Positions 17,464 to 27,402 are shown, counted from the stretch's first letter. The stretch: DNA of 64,000 bases from an uncultured Bacteroidales bacterium (GCA_937916355.1 CALFTM010000057.1:14303-78302), one strand, 5' to 3'. Made by a program: numbers and translations. The notes: generated by a model from the letters alone, not told the origin.

Positions 17464-19164
17464 ATGAACGAAAAGAAAAACATACAAGACCTTTGCGCAA
17501 TCATTTCTGAAACTTCTGGCGTTTCTAAAAAAAACTCAGAGGCTTTTTTGCGCACTCTTTTCGACCTTGTGGAAGAGGCTCTCGAAAAAGATGGCATCGC
17601 AAAGGTTCCCGGACTGGGAACGTTCAAAACCACTACTGTTGAGGAACGGAAAAGTGTGAATGTGCGTACCGGAGAGGAGATCATCATCCCATCCTACAAG
17701 AAAGTCAATTTCACACCGTCTAAAGAGTTAAAAGAGAAGGTCAATCAACCTTTCTCTCATTTAGTACCATTCTACACTTTAAAAAAAGAAGGTCCTGTGG
17801 ATCCCCCAGAAGAGGAGGACGACACTGAGATTGTAGAAGAGAATGACAGTACCAGTGGTGATTTCACATCAGATATGGCAACTCCTCAAATAGTCTCTAC
17901 ACAAGAGGAGGACAGCAATATGGAAGAGACAATAATCCCCCTTGCAACTTCTTTTGAAAAGGAGGCGGACGACTTTTCGGAAGATGAGAAAGAGGAACAT
18001 AACGAAATAGAGGGAAACATAGAATCCACCGAGGAGAGTTCCCCTCAAACATCTGAAGTCCTGACACCTCCTATTTTCACAACAGGAGAGGAAGAATCTT
18101 CAGATTTAACAGAAAAAACAACCTTTAATAACACAACAGAAATGGAAGACTTCAAAAAAGACTCTAACGAAATGGAGGAGCAAAACGCAAGTGAGGCACA
18201 TGAAGAAATGCAAAATTCAGAAATCCAACAATCTGAAATTCAAAGCTCTGAAATAGGTTCAGAGGAAGTGTACCAAGCAGAACCCGATTATGCCAATGAG
18301 GCAAGTGCAGACGAAGATGGAGTAATTGAAAATTCGGAAACTCCAAACGCTGAAATTCCTTCAGAAGAGGATGTAACAAACGAAGAAGAAGTTTCTCATC
18401 AAGAAGAAAACGCTCCTTCGGCAACCGAGGAAGAGGGGGAAAACGACCAAGAAGAGGAGACAAAAGAGTCTGCAGAAGAAAAAGCCCAACCAGAAGAAAA
18501 AGTCATAGAAGATGAGAAAAAAAGCTCTAAGAAATGGCTTTTATGGATCTTCATTCTACTCATTTTGGCTCTTGCCGCATTATTCGCCGCAAAATATTTC
18601 ATAGATAAAAATGCAGAAGAGAAGAGTGCAGAAGGACAAACATTCACAGAAGAGCCCGCTGCAATTCCAAACGACACACTCCCTACTTCCACTACAGCGG
18701 AAGATACTTACTTTAAGGAGGATACCGTCGCTTCTACGGATGATTTCGTCACCGACGAACCTGCAGAGCCGATAGATTGTTATACAGAACCGGAAAAATG
18801 CACCACAGAAATTGAGGGTTCAGACCAAAAAGAGATTAAGGACGGACACTCTTTCGACCCTAAACTTGTGGAGTTCATGCAACAAAACTATCCAGAATTA
18901 AACTTCCCTGCGTTCGTCCCTGTAAAAGAGACCTATACAGTGAAAGATGGTAGTCGTCTGGCTCAAATCTCCAGAAACATCTATGACAATGAATATATTT
19001 TCTGGGGTTATATCTACGCATTTAACACAGACCAATTGAACAGTCCGAACGACATCAAAACAGGAATGGTCTTGAAAGTGCCTGATTTGGGTTCTGACTT
19101 CATCGACCCTTACTCATCTAAGTGCAAAAAAATTGCAGCTGAAGTCAATAAGTTTTTACAGTAA
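17464..19164 (+). CDS. HU-like domain / acidic linker / transmembrane / LysM fusion protein
   Basis: This 566-residue protein has four parts. Residues 1-97 are HU/IHF-like (GIAKVPGLGTFKTTTVEERK, then INVRTGEE-like VNVRTGEEIIIP). Residues about 100-355 are a disordered, strongly acidic Glu/Ser-rich linker with repeated motifs such as NSEIQQSEIQSSEIGSEE. Residues about 358-380 are one transmembrane helix (WLLWIFILLILALAALFAA). Residues about 489-545 are a LysM domain (YTVKDGSRLAQISRNIYD, then DIKTGMVLKVPDLG). The likely topology is DNA-binding end inside and LysM end in the periplasm, able to touch peptidoglycan. It follows the small HU gene by 1 base and precedes moxR. A nucleoid-to-wall tether is inference. 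Confidence 0.85.
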   Translation: MNEKKNIQDLCAIISETSGVSKKNSEAFLRTLFDLVEEALEKDGIAKVPGLGTFKTTTVEERKSVNVRTGEEIIIPSYKKVNFTPSKELKEKVNQPFSHLVPFYTLKKEGPVDPPEEEDDTEIVEENDSTSGDFTSDMATPQIVSTQEEDSNMEETIIPLATSFEKEADDFSEDEKEEHNEIEGNIESTEESSPQTSEVLTPPIFTTGEEESSDLTEKTTFNNTTEMEDFKKDSNEMEEQNASEAHEEMQNSEIQQSEIQSSEIGSEEVYQAEPDYANEASADEDGVIENSETPNAEIPSEEDVTNEEEVSHQEENAPSATEEEGENDQEEETKESAEEKAQPEEKVIEDEKKSSKKWLLWIFILLILALAALFAAKYFIDKNAEEKSAEGQTFTEEPAAIPNDTLPTSTTAEDTYFKEDTVASTDDFVTDEPAEPIDCYTEPEKCTTEIEGSDQKEIKDGHSFDPKLVEFMQQNYPELNFPAFVPVKETYTVKDGSRLAQISRNIYDNEYIFWGYIYAFNTDQLNSPNDIKTGMVLKVPDLGSDFIDPYSSKCKKIAAEVNKFLQ

Positions 19165-19314
19165 TAAATCAACGAAATATAAAAGCAGTCTTTTTTTATT
19201 AAAAATTGTTAATATGCACAATAAAGAACAAAAAACCTAAGTTTTTATTCTCAAAGTCATATTTGAATCATAATAAACAAGGATTGTGTAATTGAAAAAC
19301 TAAAAAAAAATACA

Positions 19315-20307
19315 ATGGAGCATATTGATATTAATGCGCTAAACGAGAAGATTGAAAAACAAAGTTCTTTTGTTGACATGCTCGTAATGGGAATGGATAA
19401 GGCCATCGTGGGACAAAAACATCTTGTCGAATCTTTGCTCATCGGACTTTTAGCGGATGGACACATCTTGCTGGAAGGTGTTCCGGGTCTTGCAAAAACA
19501 TTAGCCATCAAAACTTTAGGACAACTAATCGATGCGAAATACAGCCGTGTGCAATTTACGCCAGACTTGTTGCCTGCCGATGTTATCGGAACAATGATCT
19601 ATAGTCAGAAGACAGAAGAATTTAACATCAAGAAAGGTCCTATTTTCGCTAATTTAGTATTGGCGGACGAGATAAACCGTGCCCCAGCAAAGGTGCAAAG
19701 TGCGTTATTGGAGGCGATGCAGGAGCGTCAGGTGACCATTGGTGAAGAGACATTCATGTTACCTAAACCATTCTTGGTAATGGCCACCCAAAACCCTGTA
19801 GAACAAGAGGGTACTTACCCTCTTCCAGAGGCACAGATGGACCGTTTCATGTTGAAGGTTCACATCACCTATCCAAAACCTGAGGAGGAGAAGCAAATCA
19901 TCCGCCAAAACATCAAGAGAGAGAAGGTTGAAATCAAACCAATCTTGAAGCCAGAGGACATTTTAGAGGCTCGCAAAGTGGTGCATGAAGTTTATATGGA
20001 CGAAAAAATCGAGAAGTACATTGTAGACATTGTCAATGCTACCCGTTTCCCTGAACAATACGGTCTGAGCCATTTGAAAGAGATGATCTCATTTGGTGGT
20101 TCCCCTCGTGCATCCATCAATCTTGCATTGGCAGCCCGCGCCTACGCCTTCATCAAACGCCGCGGATTTGTGATTCCTGAACATGTGCGCGCCATCGCTA
20201 TGGATGTACTTCGCCACAGAATCGGTCTAAGTTACGAGGCAGAGGCGAACAACATGACTTCAGAGGACATTGTGAATGAAATACTCAATGCTGTGGAAGT
20301 TCCTTAA
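19315..20307 (+). CDS. MoxR-family AAA+ ATPase
   Basis: A 330-residue AAA+ ATPase with Walker A GVPGLAKT at 55-62, Walker B LVLADEINRAP at 114-124, sensor region MATQNPVEQEGTYPLPEAQMDRF, and the C-terminal lid domain. MoxR ATPases act as chaperones for VWA-domain proteins. Here it heads the DUF58-BatA-E operon, the standard arrangement of the Bacteroidota aerotolerance-type locus. The 150-bp gap after the LysM gene holds no clear terminator, so read-through from the HU genes is possible. Confidence 0.95.
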   Translation: MEHIDINALNEKIEKQSSFVDMLVMGMDKAIVGQKHLVESLLIGLLADGHILLEGVPGLAKTLAIKTLGQLIDAKYSRVQFTPDLLPADVIGTMIYSQKTEEFNIKKGPIFANLVLADEINRAPAKVQSALLEAMQERQVTIGEETFMLPKPFLVMATQNPVEQEGTYPLPEAQMDRFMLKVHITYPKPEEEKQIIRQNIKREKVEIKPILKPEDILEARKVVHEVYMDEKIEKYIVDIVNATRFPEQYGLSHLKEMISFGGSPRASINLALAARAYAFIKRRGFVIPEHVRAIAMDVLRHRIGLSYEAEANNMTSEDIVNEILNAVEVP

Positions 20308-20355
20308 TCGAACCCCTAAAACAGTTATTCCGTAATTTCTTTTCAAATTTTCAAG

Positions 20356-21225
20356 ATGAAAGATACCGAAGAAATACTTAAAAAAGTACGCAAGATCGAA
20401 ATAAAGACGCGTGGACTCTCCAAAAACATCTTCGCTGGAGAGTACCACACCGCCTTTAAAGGTCGTGGTATGACTTTCTCGGAGGTTCGTGAATACCAAT
20501 ATGGAGATGACATCAGGAATATCGACTGGAATGTGACCGCCCGCTTCAACAAGCCCTACATCAAGGTGTTTGAAGAGGAGCGTGAAATGACAATGATGTT
20601 ACTCGTCGATGTCTCCGCCAGTGGGGAGTTCGGAACTACCACCCAAATCAAAAGGGATATGCTGGCGGAAATTGCTGCGACCATCGCCTTTTCTGCCATC
20701 CAAAATAATGATAAAATCGGGGTCATCTTCTTTTCGGACAGAATCGAAAAGTTCATCCCTCCTCAAAAAGGAAAAAAACATGTGCTATACATCATTAGGG
20801 AACTTTTAGGTTTTGAACCAGAAAGCAAGCGGACTGACATACAAGGTGCGTTGCAATATCTTACCAATGCAATAAAAAAACATTGCACCGCCTTCCTCAT
20901 TTCCGATTTCATCAGCGATGATTTTTCAAAATCCCTCGTCATCGCCAATAGAAAGCATGATGTTGTCGCGCTCCAAATATACGATAAAAGAGAACGTCAA
21001 CTCCCTTCTGTTGGTTTGATCAAGTTGAAGGATGCGGAGAATGGTACAGACCTTTGGGTTGACACCTCCGACAAAAGGGTGCGCTTAGCATACGAGAAGA
21101 ATTGGAGTGAACGACAAGAGAGACTGAAACAACACTTCTCTCAAAGTGGTGTGAACTCCATTTCAATCGCCACAGACGAAGATTACGTTAAAGCGTTAAT
21201 AAAACTTTTCAAACAGCGGTCTTAA
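20356..21225 (+). CDS. DUF58 / VWA-like protein of the Bat operon
   Basis: A 289-residue protein with the DUF58 signature GRGMTFSEVREYQYGDDIRNIDW at about 37-58, followed by a VWA-like fold whose metal site DVSASG begins at D85. DUF58 proteins pair with MoxR ATPases in many bacteria and are thought to be their client or adaptor. There is no membrane segment. It is placed 48 bp after moxR and 27 bp before the next gene. Confidence 0.92.
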   Translation: MKDTEEILKKVRKIEIKTRGLSKNIFAGEYHTAFKGRGMTFSEVREYQYGDDIRNIDWNVTARFNKPYIKVFEEEREMTMMLLVDVSASGEFGTTTQIKRDMLAEIAATIAFSAIQNNDKIGVIFFSDRIEKFIPPQKGKKHVLYIIRELLGFEPESKRTDIQGALQYLTNAIKKHCTAFLISDFISDDFSKSLVIANRKHDVVALQIYDKRERQLPSVGLIKLKDAENGTDLWVDTSDKRVRLAYEKNWSERQERLKQHFSQSGVNSISIATDEDYVKALIKLFKQRS

Positions 21226-21252
21226 TCAACACCGCCTCGTAAATTAGAACTC

Positions 21253-22257
21253 ATGAAAAGGAAAAAATTATATTTTCTGCTTTTTATATTTTCTCTTTTT
21301 GGTTGCCTGAACTCTTTCGCTCAGGTTGTGACGGTCAGTGCGACGATCGACTCCTCTGACATCAAAATCGGAGAACAACGACGCATCAGGTTGGAAATGG
21401 TCCAGCCTCAAAATATGCAAGTGCAGTTCCCTGTCGTCAGCCTGACAGATACACTGGTTCCGGGAGTGGAAGTCATCTCCGCATCCAAATTGGACACGAT
21501 TGTCGAGACAGCCACCTCAATCAAGGTGTATCAAGACATAATCGTAACCTCCTTCGACACCGGGAAATATGTAATTCCTCCATTCCTTTTTGTTACTAAA
21601 CTAAAAAAATTGAACACGGAGAAATTATTCCTAAATGTTTCGACTGTTGACGCAGACTTCGAGAGTTCGGAAATCACAGACATCAATAAAAACTACGATC
21701 CGGGATTTAATTGGGTTAGACTTCTACTCTACCTATCCATCCCGGTGCTGCTCCTCTGCTTAGCTTTCATCGGTTACATCGTATACCAGTTCTACAAACA
21801 GAAGAAACTGGAAGAGCAGGAACAGGTAGTAAAGGTAGACAACCGGCCTCCTCATGAGATCGCATTACAAGAATTGGATGAGATCCAAGAACAGAAGATT
21901 TGGAAACAAGGTTTCACAAAGCAATACTACACGAACATCACCGATACTTTGCGTGAATATTTTGAGAAGAGATTCGATATTTCTGCAAAGGAGATGACCT
22001 CCACAGAGATATTAGATTCCTTAAAATACAATCGAGACACCGAGAACGTGTACAACGTCATGAGGCAGATTTTCTACACTTCCGACATGGTGAAGTTCGC
22101 AAAACAAGAGCCTTCTCAAGAAGAGAATGAGCTTAGCATCCTGAATGCATACCGTATTGTGAACGAAACGAAAAAAAATCCAACGACGGAACAGATCATC
22201 GACAATCTACAAGGGACTGCCAACAATGTATCATCAGAACCTCGAAAAGATAATTAG
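21253..22257 (+). CDS. BatD-like small membrane protein of the Bat operon
   Basis: A 334-residue protein with a signal peptide (LYFLLFIFSLFGCLNSFAQ), a periplasmic beta domain of about 130 residues (VSATIDSSDIKIGEQRRIRLEM) and one transmembrane helix near 155-180 (LLLYLSIPVLLLCLAFIGYIV). The cytoplasmic helical domain contains ELDEIQEQKIWKQGFTKQYY and TDTLREYFEKRFD. That architecture resembles a shortened BatD or DUF4381-like protein. It ends 2 bases before batA. Its individual role is unknown; it probably assembles with the VWA proteins in the inner membrane. Confidence 0.8.
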   Translation: MKRKKLYFLLFIFSLFGCLNSFAQVVTVSATIDSSDIKIGEQRRIRLEMVQPQNMQVQFPVVSLTDTLVPGVEVISASKLDTIVETATSIKVYQDIIVTSFDTGKYVIPPFLFVTKLKKLNTEKLFLNVSTVDADFESSEITDINKNYDPGFNWVRLLLYLSIPVLLLCLAFIGYIVYQFYKQKKLEEQEQVVKVDNRPPHEIALQELDEIQEQKIWKQGFTKQYYTNITDTLREYFEKRFDISAKEMTSTEILDSLKYNRDTENVYNVMRQIFYTSDMVKFAKQEPSQEENELSILNAYRIVNETKKNPTTEQIIDNLQGTANNVSSEPRKDN

Positions 22258-22259
22258 AC

Positions 22260-23432
22260 ATGAGCAACGACATGAATAATAAAAATAAAACAGGGGCTCT
22301 CCGCAAATACGGAGTTGTCGCCCTCTTCATCGCCGCCATACTCCTTCTGATGGTGCTGCTGACCAAACTCAGTTCGTTCCTTGTGGAAAACAGTAGCGAA
22401 ACCGGAGAGTCGGTAGACCAACTTTCAATGCCAAGTCTAAATGGTGTGGAGTTTTTGCACCCTTCCTACCTTTATCTCCTTTTACTACTCATCCCCATCA
22501 TCGGCTGGTACATATATAGGAGAAAAAGAGTAACAGCAAACTTACAACTCTCCACAACAGAGGCGTTCTTCGACGTGCCTAAGAGTTACAAATATTATTT
22601 ACTACATCTCCCTTTCGTGTTGAGAATCCTTGCGTTGGCGATGTTAATCATTGTTTTGGCTCGTCCTCAATCTTCTGACAACTGGCAGAATAAAAATGTG
22701 GAAGGAATCGACATCATCATGGCGATGGATATTTCAGGAAGTATGATTATAGAAGACTTGAAACCAAACCGTTTAGAAGCAGCCAAGTCTGTAGGGGTTG
22801 AATTCATATCTTCTCGTCCGAACGACAATATCGGAATCGTAGTCTTTGCAGGGGAAAGTTTCACACAAAGTCCGCTAACCACCGACAAAAACTCTTTAGT
22901 GGGATTAATGAACAGCCTCTCCTTCAACATGGTGGATGTAGATGGCACGGCCATTGGGTTGGGATTGGCAAATGCAGTAAACCGCATTAAAGACAGTCAG
23001 GCGAAATCGAAGGTTATCATTCTATTGACGGACGGTTCCAACAACGCAGGAGAAATCGACCCTTTGACAGCCGCAGAGATTGCCGCCACCTACAATATCA
23101 GAGTCTACACCATCGGTGTGGGAACAAAAGGAGAAGCTCCCTTCCCCGTACAAACTGTATATGGCGTACAACGACAAATGGTAAAAGTAGAGATTGACGA
23201 AAAGACCTTGACGGATATTGCGGAAAAGACTAACGGAAAATATTTCCGCGCAACCGACAATAAATCGCTGAAGGCTATTTACCAAGAGATCGACCAATTA
23301 GAAAAAACAAAGATTTCTGTTACAGAGTATAGTAAAAAAGATGAACGATTCTTCCCGTTCGCTATCATCGCAATACTACTGCTTCTCTGCGAGGTAATCT
23401 TGAGAAACACAATATTGAGACATATCCCATAA
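22260..23432 (+). CDS. batA: BatA, VWA-domain inner-membrane protein
   Basis: A 390-residue protein. It has membrane helices near 15-40, 65-85 and 115-140, then a periplasm-facing VWA domain with an intact MIDAS (DISGS at 157-161, a conserved Thr in VDGTAIG, LLTDGSNN with D258). A last helix lies near 355-385. BatA-E proteins are linked to oxidative-stress or aerotolerance phenotypes in Bacteroides, while the molecular role is not settled. It is tightly coupled to the preceding gene (2 bp) and followed by batB. Confidence 0.9.
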   Translation: MSNDMNNKNKTGALRKYGVVALFIAAILLLMVLLTKLSSFLVENSSETGESVDQLSMPSLNGVEFLHPSYLYLLLLLIPIIGWYIYRRKRVTANLQLSTTEAFFDVPKSYKYYLLHLPFVLRILALAMLIIVLARPQSSDNWQNKNVEGIDIIMAMDISGSMIIEDLKPNRLEAAKSVGVEFISSRPNDNIGIVVFAGESFTQSPLTTDKNSLVGLMNSLSFNMVDVDGTAIGLGLANAVNRIKDSQAKSKVIILLTDGSNNAGEIDPLTAAEIAATYNIRVYTIGVGTKGEAPFPVQTVYGVQRQMVKVEIDEKTLTDIAEKTNGKYFRATDNKSLKAIYQEIDQLEKTKISVTEYSKKDERFFPFAIIAILLLLCEVILRNTILRHIP

Positions 23433-23474
23433 GTAGTCCCATGTTTTTTAGTAACCATCTGAAAAATTTTGATT

Positions 23475-24500
23475 ATGCTATTTAGATTCGCAAATCCACA
23501 ATATTTGTATTTGTTGGTACTTATACCTGCCCTACTCGGTCTCTTCCTCTATGTAAGGGAGAGCAGGAAGAAAAGGCTGAAGGAATTTGGAGACCCTGCA
23601 TTACTAAAAGACTTGATGCCGGGGGTATCAAACTTTCGTCAACACCTGAAATTCTACATTCCATTGTTGGCGTTGGCTGCAATCATCATCGTGGCTGCTC
23701 GTCCGCAATTCGGTTCTAAATTAGACATTGTAAAAAGGAAAGGTTTGGAAGTTATGGTTGCGCTCGATATTTCCAACTCCATGTTGGCTGAAGACATCGT
23801 CCCTAATCGTCTGGAAAAATCGAAACAAATGCTCAACCGACTTTTAGACGGGTTGAACAACGACAAGTTTGGTATTGTGGTCTTTGCCGGACATCCATAT
23901 ACTCAACTTCCTATCACATCCGACTACAGTTCTGCCAAAACTTTCATTTCGACAATCGAACCGGGACTTATCAGACAACAAGGAACAGCCATCGGTGCCG
24001 CACTCGAAATGTGTGCGAAATCTTTTTCTGAGGAGGATAACAAAGGCAAATCCATCATTATCATTACCGATGGAGAAAACCATGAGGACGATGCGGTAGG
24101 AATCGCAAAAAAGATCACCGCATCTGGCGTTCAGATCAACGTAATCGGTATCGGAAAACCTTCAGGTGCACCCATCCCAACAATCGCAGGAGGCAACACT
24201 TTCAAGAAGGACAAAAATGGCAACACTGTGATTTCAAAATTGAACGAAACAATGTGCCAAGAAATCGCAAAAGCCGGAAATGGAATCTACGTCCGTGCAG
24301 ACAACACCAACAACGCCATGCGAATCTTACAATCCGAACTACAAAAAATCTCAAAAGACGAAGTGGAGAAAAAAATATATTCCGAATATAATGAACAATT
24401 CCCTGCCATCGCATGGTTCGCACTGATCCTGCTTGTCATAGAAATATTCATTTTAGAGAGGAAGAATGGTCTGTTCCGAAACTTCAAGCTATTTGACTAA
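23475..24500 (+). CDS. batB: BatB, VWA-domain inner-membrane protein
   Basis: A VWA protein of about 341 residues, with helices at the N-terminus (YLYLLVLIPALLGLFLYV and IPLLALAAIIIVAA) and at the C-terminus (AWFALILLVIEIFIL). The MIDAS begins at about D98 as DISNS, and IIITDGENHEDD is also present. I place the start at ATG 23475; a TTG six bases upstream is less likely. It is a paralogue of the preceding gene, and the pair is the core of the Bat locus. Confidence 0.9.
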   Translation: MLFRFANPQYLYLLVLIPALLGLFLYVRESRKKRLKEFGDPALLKDLMPGVSNFRQHLKFYIPLLALAAIIIVAARPQFGSKLDIVKRKGLEVMVALDISNSMLAEDIVPNRLEKSKQMLNRLLDGLNNDKFGIVVFAGHPYTQLPITSDYSSAKTFISTIEPGLIRQQGTAIGAALEMCAKSFSEEDNKGKSIIIITDGENHEDDAVGIAKKITASGVQINVIGIGKPSGAPIPTIAGGNTFKKDKNGNTVISKLNETMCQEIAKAGNGIYVRADNTNNAMRILQSELQKISKDEVEKKIYSEYNEQFPAIAWFALILLVIEIFILERKNGLFRNFKLFD

Positions 24501-24532
24501 ATCATCATTTTTCAGTTTTTTTTATTGGCTAT

Positions 24533-25447
24533 ATGGATAAAAAAAGTATCATAAAAATATGTATCGCAGCTTCGATATTGCTGATATTGGCAATCCTCCT
24601 CATCAGCAACCATCATGAATTGTCTTTTAATCAAACAGACGATTATATCGAAGAAGGAAACGATAAATTTGACGCACAAGAGTTTGATAACGCTAAAATC
24701 AAATACATAGGGGCTCTAAACACTGACCCTTCAAGTACGGGAGCGTTGTACAACATGGCAAATGCAGACTATAGAAACCAGAGTTATAAAATGGCAGACT
24801 CTACGCTAAGCAAAGCTGCCCTAACCTGTAAAAAAGAGGAAACCTCCGAAGAAGAGAAAGAACTCATATCCGAAATATTCCATAACAAAGGGAATGCCGG
24901 ATTGAAAAAAATTCCTTCCATCAGAGAGTTCTTAGGAGATAGCGAAGCCCTAACGAATCAAATTGATTCAGCCCAAGAAAGCGTAGATGCAAAAAAATTG
25001 GAGGAAGTCAAAAAGAACCTGCTTGCGCTAACAAAACAAGCGAGGTCTAAAGAGTTGCCCGAATGGTTAAAACAAGTAAACAAGTCCATCAATGACTACA
25101 AAGAGGCATTGAGACACGACCCCAAAAACGACAGCACCCGTTTCAACCTCGCCTATGCTCAACACTACAAAAAACTCTTAGAAGAAGAGATATCGCAGTC
25201 AAGTCAAGGTCAACAAAACCCGCAGCAAGACCAACAACAAAAACAAGACCAAGACCAAAAACAGGATGAACAAAAACCAGAAGAGCAAAAGAAGGATGAG
25301 GAGCAACAACAGAATCAGAACCAAATGTCAAAAGAAAATGCAGAACAGATTCTGAAAGCGTTGGAACAAGAGGAAAAAGAGAAGATGAAGAAGAAGAAAA
25401 GACAATCAGAAGAATCTTCTCCTTTCAACATAGAAAAAGACTGGTAA
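24533..25447 (+). CDS. batC: BatC, TPR protein with charged tail
   Basis: A 304-residue protein anchored by one N-terminal helix (IIKICIAASILLILAILLI). TPR repeats follow at about 45-95 (EFDNAKIKYIGALNTDPSS, TGALYNMANADYRNQ) and again near 190-220. The last 80 residues are low-complexity Gln/Lys/Asp/Glu, ending in KKKKRQSEESS. A periplasmic scaffold for the VWA proteins is the usual view of such TPR partners. It lies 32 bp after batB and precedes a small hairpin and a new promoter for batD. Confidence 0.85.
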   Translation: MDKKSIIKICIAASILLILAILLISNHHELSFNQTDDYIEEGNDKFDAQEFDNAKIKYIGALNTDPSSTGALYNMANADYRNQSYKMADSTLSKAALTCKKEETSEEEKELISEIFHNKGNAGLKKIPSIREFLGDSEALTNQIDSAQESVDAKKLEEVKKNLLALTKQARSKELPEWLKQVNKSINDYKEALRHDPKNDSTRFNLAYAQHYKKLLEEEISQSSQGQQNPQQDQQQKQDQDQKQDEQKPEEQKKDEEQQQNQNQMSKENAEQILKALEQEEKEKMKKKKRQSEESSPFNIEKDW

Positions 25448-25478
25448 ACGCTGGTCGCATTTTTGCAACGATTTAACA

Positions 25479-25506
25479 GAGGGTGAGAAAAAAAACGCTC
25501 ACTCTC
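25479..25506 (+). terminator. Hairpin between batC and batD (possible attenuator)
   Basis: GAGGGTGAG (25479-25487) pairs with CTCACTCTC (25498-25506), including one G-U pair, around an A-rich loop. Only three T follow, so it is a weak terminator at best. Confidence 0.45.
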
Positions 25507-25529
25507 TTTAAAAAGAAAGACGATTGTTA

Positions 25530-25537
25530 TAATTTTG
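25530..25537 (+). promoter_or_regulatory. -7 element of batD
   Basis: TAATTTTG matches TAnnTTTG and lies 24 bases before the batD ATG. With the hairpin just upstream, it suggests batD-batE can be expressed separately. Confidence 0.5.
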
Positions 25538-25560
25538 CAAAGATTTGATAGAAAAAGAAT

Positions 25561-27402
25561 ATGAAACGAATAATTTTAGTTCTACTTACCTTAACGTTGG
25601 GACTCATCAACGTTGTTGCGAATGATGTCACGTTCAAAGCTTCAGCACCTCAGGCAGTGGCAGTGGGGCAGAAATTTTATCTTCAATACAACATTACCAA
25701 TGCAGATCCTTCCGATTTTCAAGAACCTGACATGAGTAAATTCTCTGTCCTGATGGGACCTGAAAAAAGTACAGGAAAACAGGTTCAGATAATCAACGGA
25801 AAGTATAGTTCCACCTTCAATGTTGCGTACACCTATGTTTTAGTTGCGCAAAAGGAGGGTACGTTTACACTCTCCCCTGCTCGCTTTACTCATAACGGGA
25901 AAACAATGATGTCCAATTCATTGACAATCAAAGTTATGCCAGAAAACACAGCAAATAGCAACGCTCAATCTTCGCAGTATTCACATGAACAAATGCAATC
26001 GTCATCTACAGGAATATCTGATGAAGATCTATTCTGTGTAGCGGAATATAACAGAAAAAAAGTATGCGAACAAGATCAGATCATAACCAACATCATCTTG
26101 TACCACAAAGGTAACATACGAGAATATACAAATCTTAAATTCCCAGAATACAACGGTTTTATCTGCCAAGATATTGAAATAAAAGATGAAGAGAGAAACC
26201 TCGGTGTAAAAGTTTACAATGGAAAAAAATATTATGCGTACTTGCTGAAAAAGGCGGTGCTATTCCCTCAACGTTCTGGAAAACTTGACATTGAAGATGG
26301 AAAGATGACCGTCATCGCACAAGTATCCCGAAGAAGGAGAAGTTTTTGGGATGATGAATTTTTCAGCGGAATGGCTCAAAACGTAAAGAAAGATTTAGTC
26401 ATCAAAGGAACAAAAATAGATGTTACCCCTCTCCCTACCAATGGAAAAAAAGATGATTTCAGCGGAGGTGTAGGTTCTTTTAAAGTGGAGTCTTCAATCA
26501 ACTCTTCCACAATCAAGGCAAATGAGGCTCTCAACCTGAAAATAAAAATAACAGGTTCGGGTAACATCAAATACATTAAAGAGCCAGTGATTGACTTCCC
26601 TAAGGATTTCGAGATTTACGACCCAAAAGTCACCAATAAAATAAAAGCCACAGACAATGGCGTTTCGGGAACGAAAGAGATCGAGTACTTGGTCATTCCT
26701 CGTTTTGCAGGAAATTATGAGATTCCTGCCGCTACATTCTCCTATTTTGACCCTAAATCAAAAACTTACAAAACGCTTTCCACTGAGGCCTACTCAGTGA
26801 CTGTGGAAAAAGGAGAAGCGACGGGAGAGAGCTCCTCTGCTGTTGTATCAAACTACAACAACAAAGAGGATGTGAAATTCCTCGGGAAAGACATCCGTTT
26901 CATCAACAGTGAGGATACAAATGTAAAATCGAATGCACGTCCGTTCTTTGGCACAACAGCGTTCTATTTGTGGCTAATCATTCCACTCTGTATTTTCATC
27001 ACTCTCTTTATTCTCTACAGAAAACAGCTTAAAGAGAATGCCAACATCACATTAGTGAAGAACAAGAGAGCGAACAAGTTGGCGACCAAACGTCTCAAAA
27101 AGGCACAACAACATCTGAAAGCGGATGAAAAAGAGGCCTACTACGAAGAGGTTTTGAAGGCATTGTGGGGATACACCAGCGACAAATTGAACATTCCTGT
27201 CGCCGAATTGGACAAGGACAACATCGAAGCGAAACTCTCCCAACACCATGTGGGCGAAGAGGTCGTGAAAGAGTTTATGAATATCCTCAACACTTGCGAG
27301 TTCGCACGATTCGCACCTACAAGTGGACATGGAGAAATGGACACTCTCTACGAAAATGTAGTGGAGTTGATCAGCACACTTGAAGACCAAATAAAAAAAT
27401 AA
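25561..27402 (+). CDS. batD: BatD, large periplasmic Bat protein
   Basis: A 613-residue protein with an N-terminal signal peptide (IILVLLTLTLGLINVVAN). Several beta-sandwich domains form the BatD/BAM-like region (VTFKASAPQAVAVGQKFYL at the start). One transmembrane helix lies near 460-480 (FYLWLIIPLCIFITLFILY), followed by a cytoplasmic helical domain of about 130 residues (YYEEVLKALWGYTSDKL). Length and layout fit BatD of Bacteroidota. It carries a probable own promoter and is followed 19 bp later by batE. Confidence 0.9.
   Translation: MKRIILVLLTLTLGLINVVANDVTFKASAPQAVAVGQKFYLQYNITNADPSDFQEPDMSKFSVLMGPEKSTGKQVQIINGKYSSTFNVAYTYVLVAQKEGTFTLSPARFTHNGKTMMSNSLTIKVMPENTANSNAQSSQYSHEQMQSSSTGISDEDLFCVAEYNRKKVCEQDQIITNIILYHKGNIREYTNLKFPEYNGFICQDIEIKDEERNLGVKVYNGKKYYAYLLKKAVLFPQRSGKLDIEDGKMTVIAQVSRRRRSFWDDEFFSGMAQNVKKDLVIKGTKIDVTPLPTNGKKDDFSGGVGSFKVESSINSSTIKANEALNLKIKITGSGNIKYIKEPVIDFPKDFEIYDPKVTNKIKATDNGVSGTKEIEYLVIPRFAGNYEIPAATFSYFDPKSKTYKTLSTEAYSVTVEKGEATGESSSAVVSNYNNKEDVKFLGKDIRFINSEDTNVKSNARPFFGTTAFYLWLIIPLCIFITLFILYRKQLKENANITLVKNKRANKLATKRLKKAQQHLKADEKEAYYEEVLKALWGYTSDKLNIPVAELDKDNIEAKLSQHHVGEEVVKEFMNILNTCEFARFAPTSGHGEMDTLYENVVELISTLEDQIKK

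Noticed and set aside
23469..23474. TTG start for batB six bases before the ATG
   Set aside because: ATG 23475 is a better start and leaves the conserved N-terminal helix intact.
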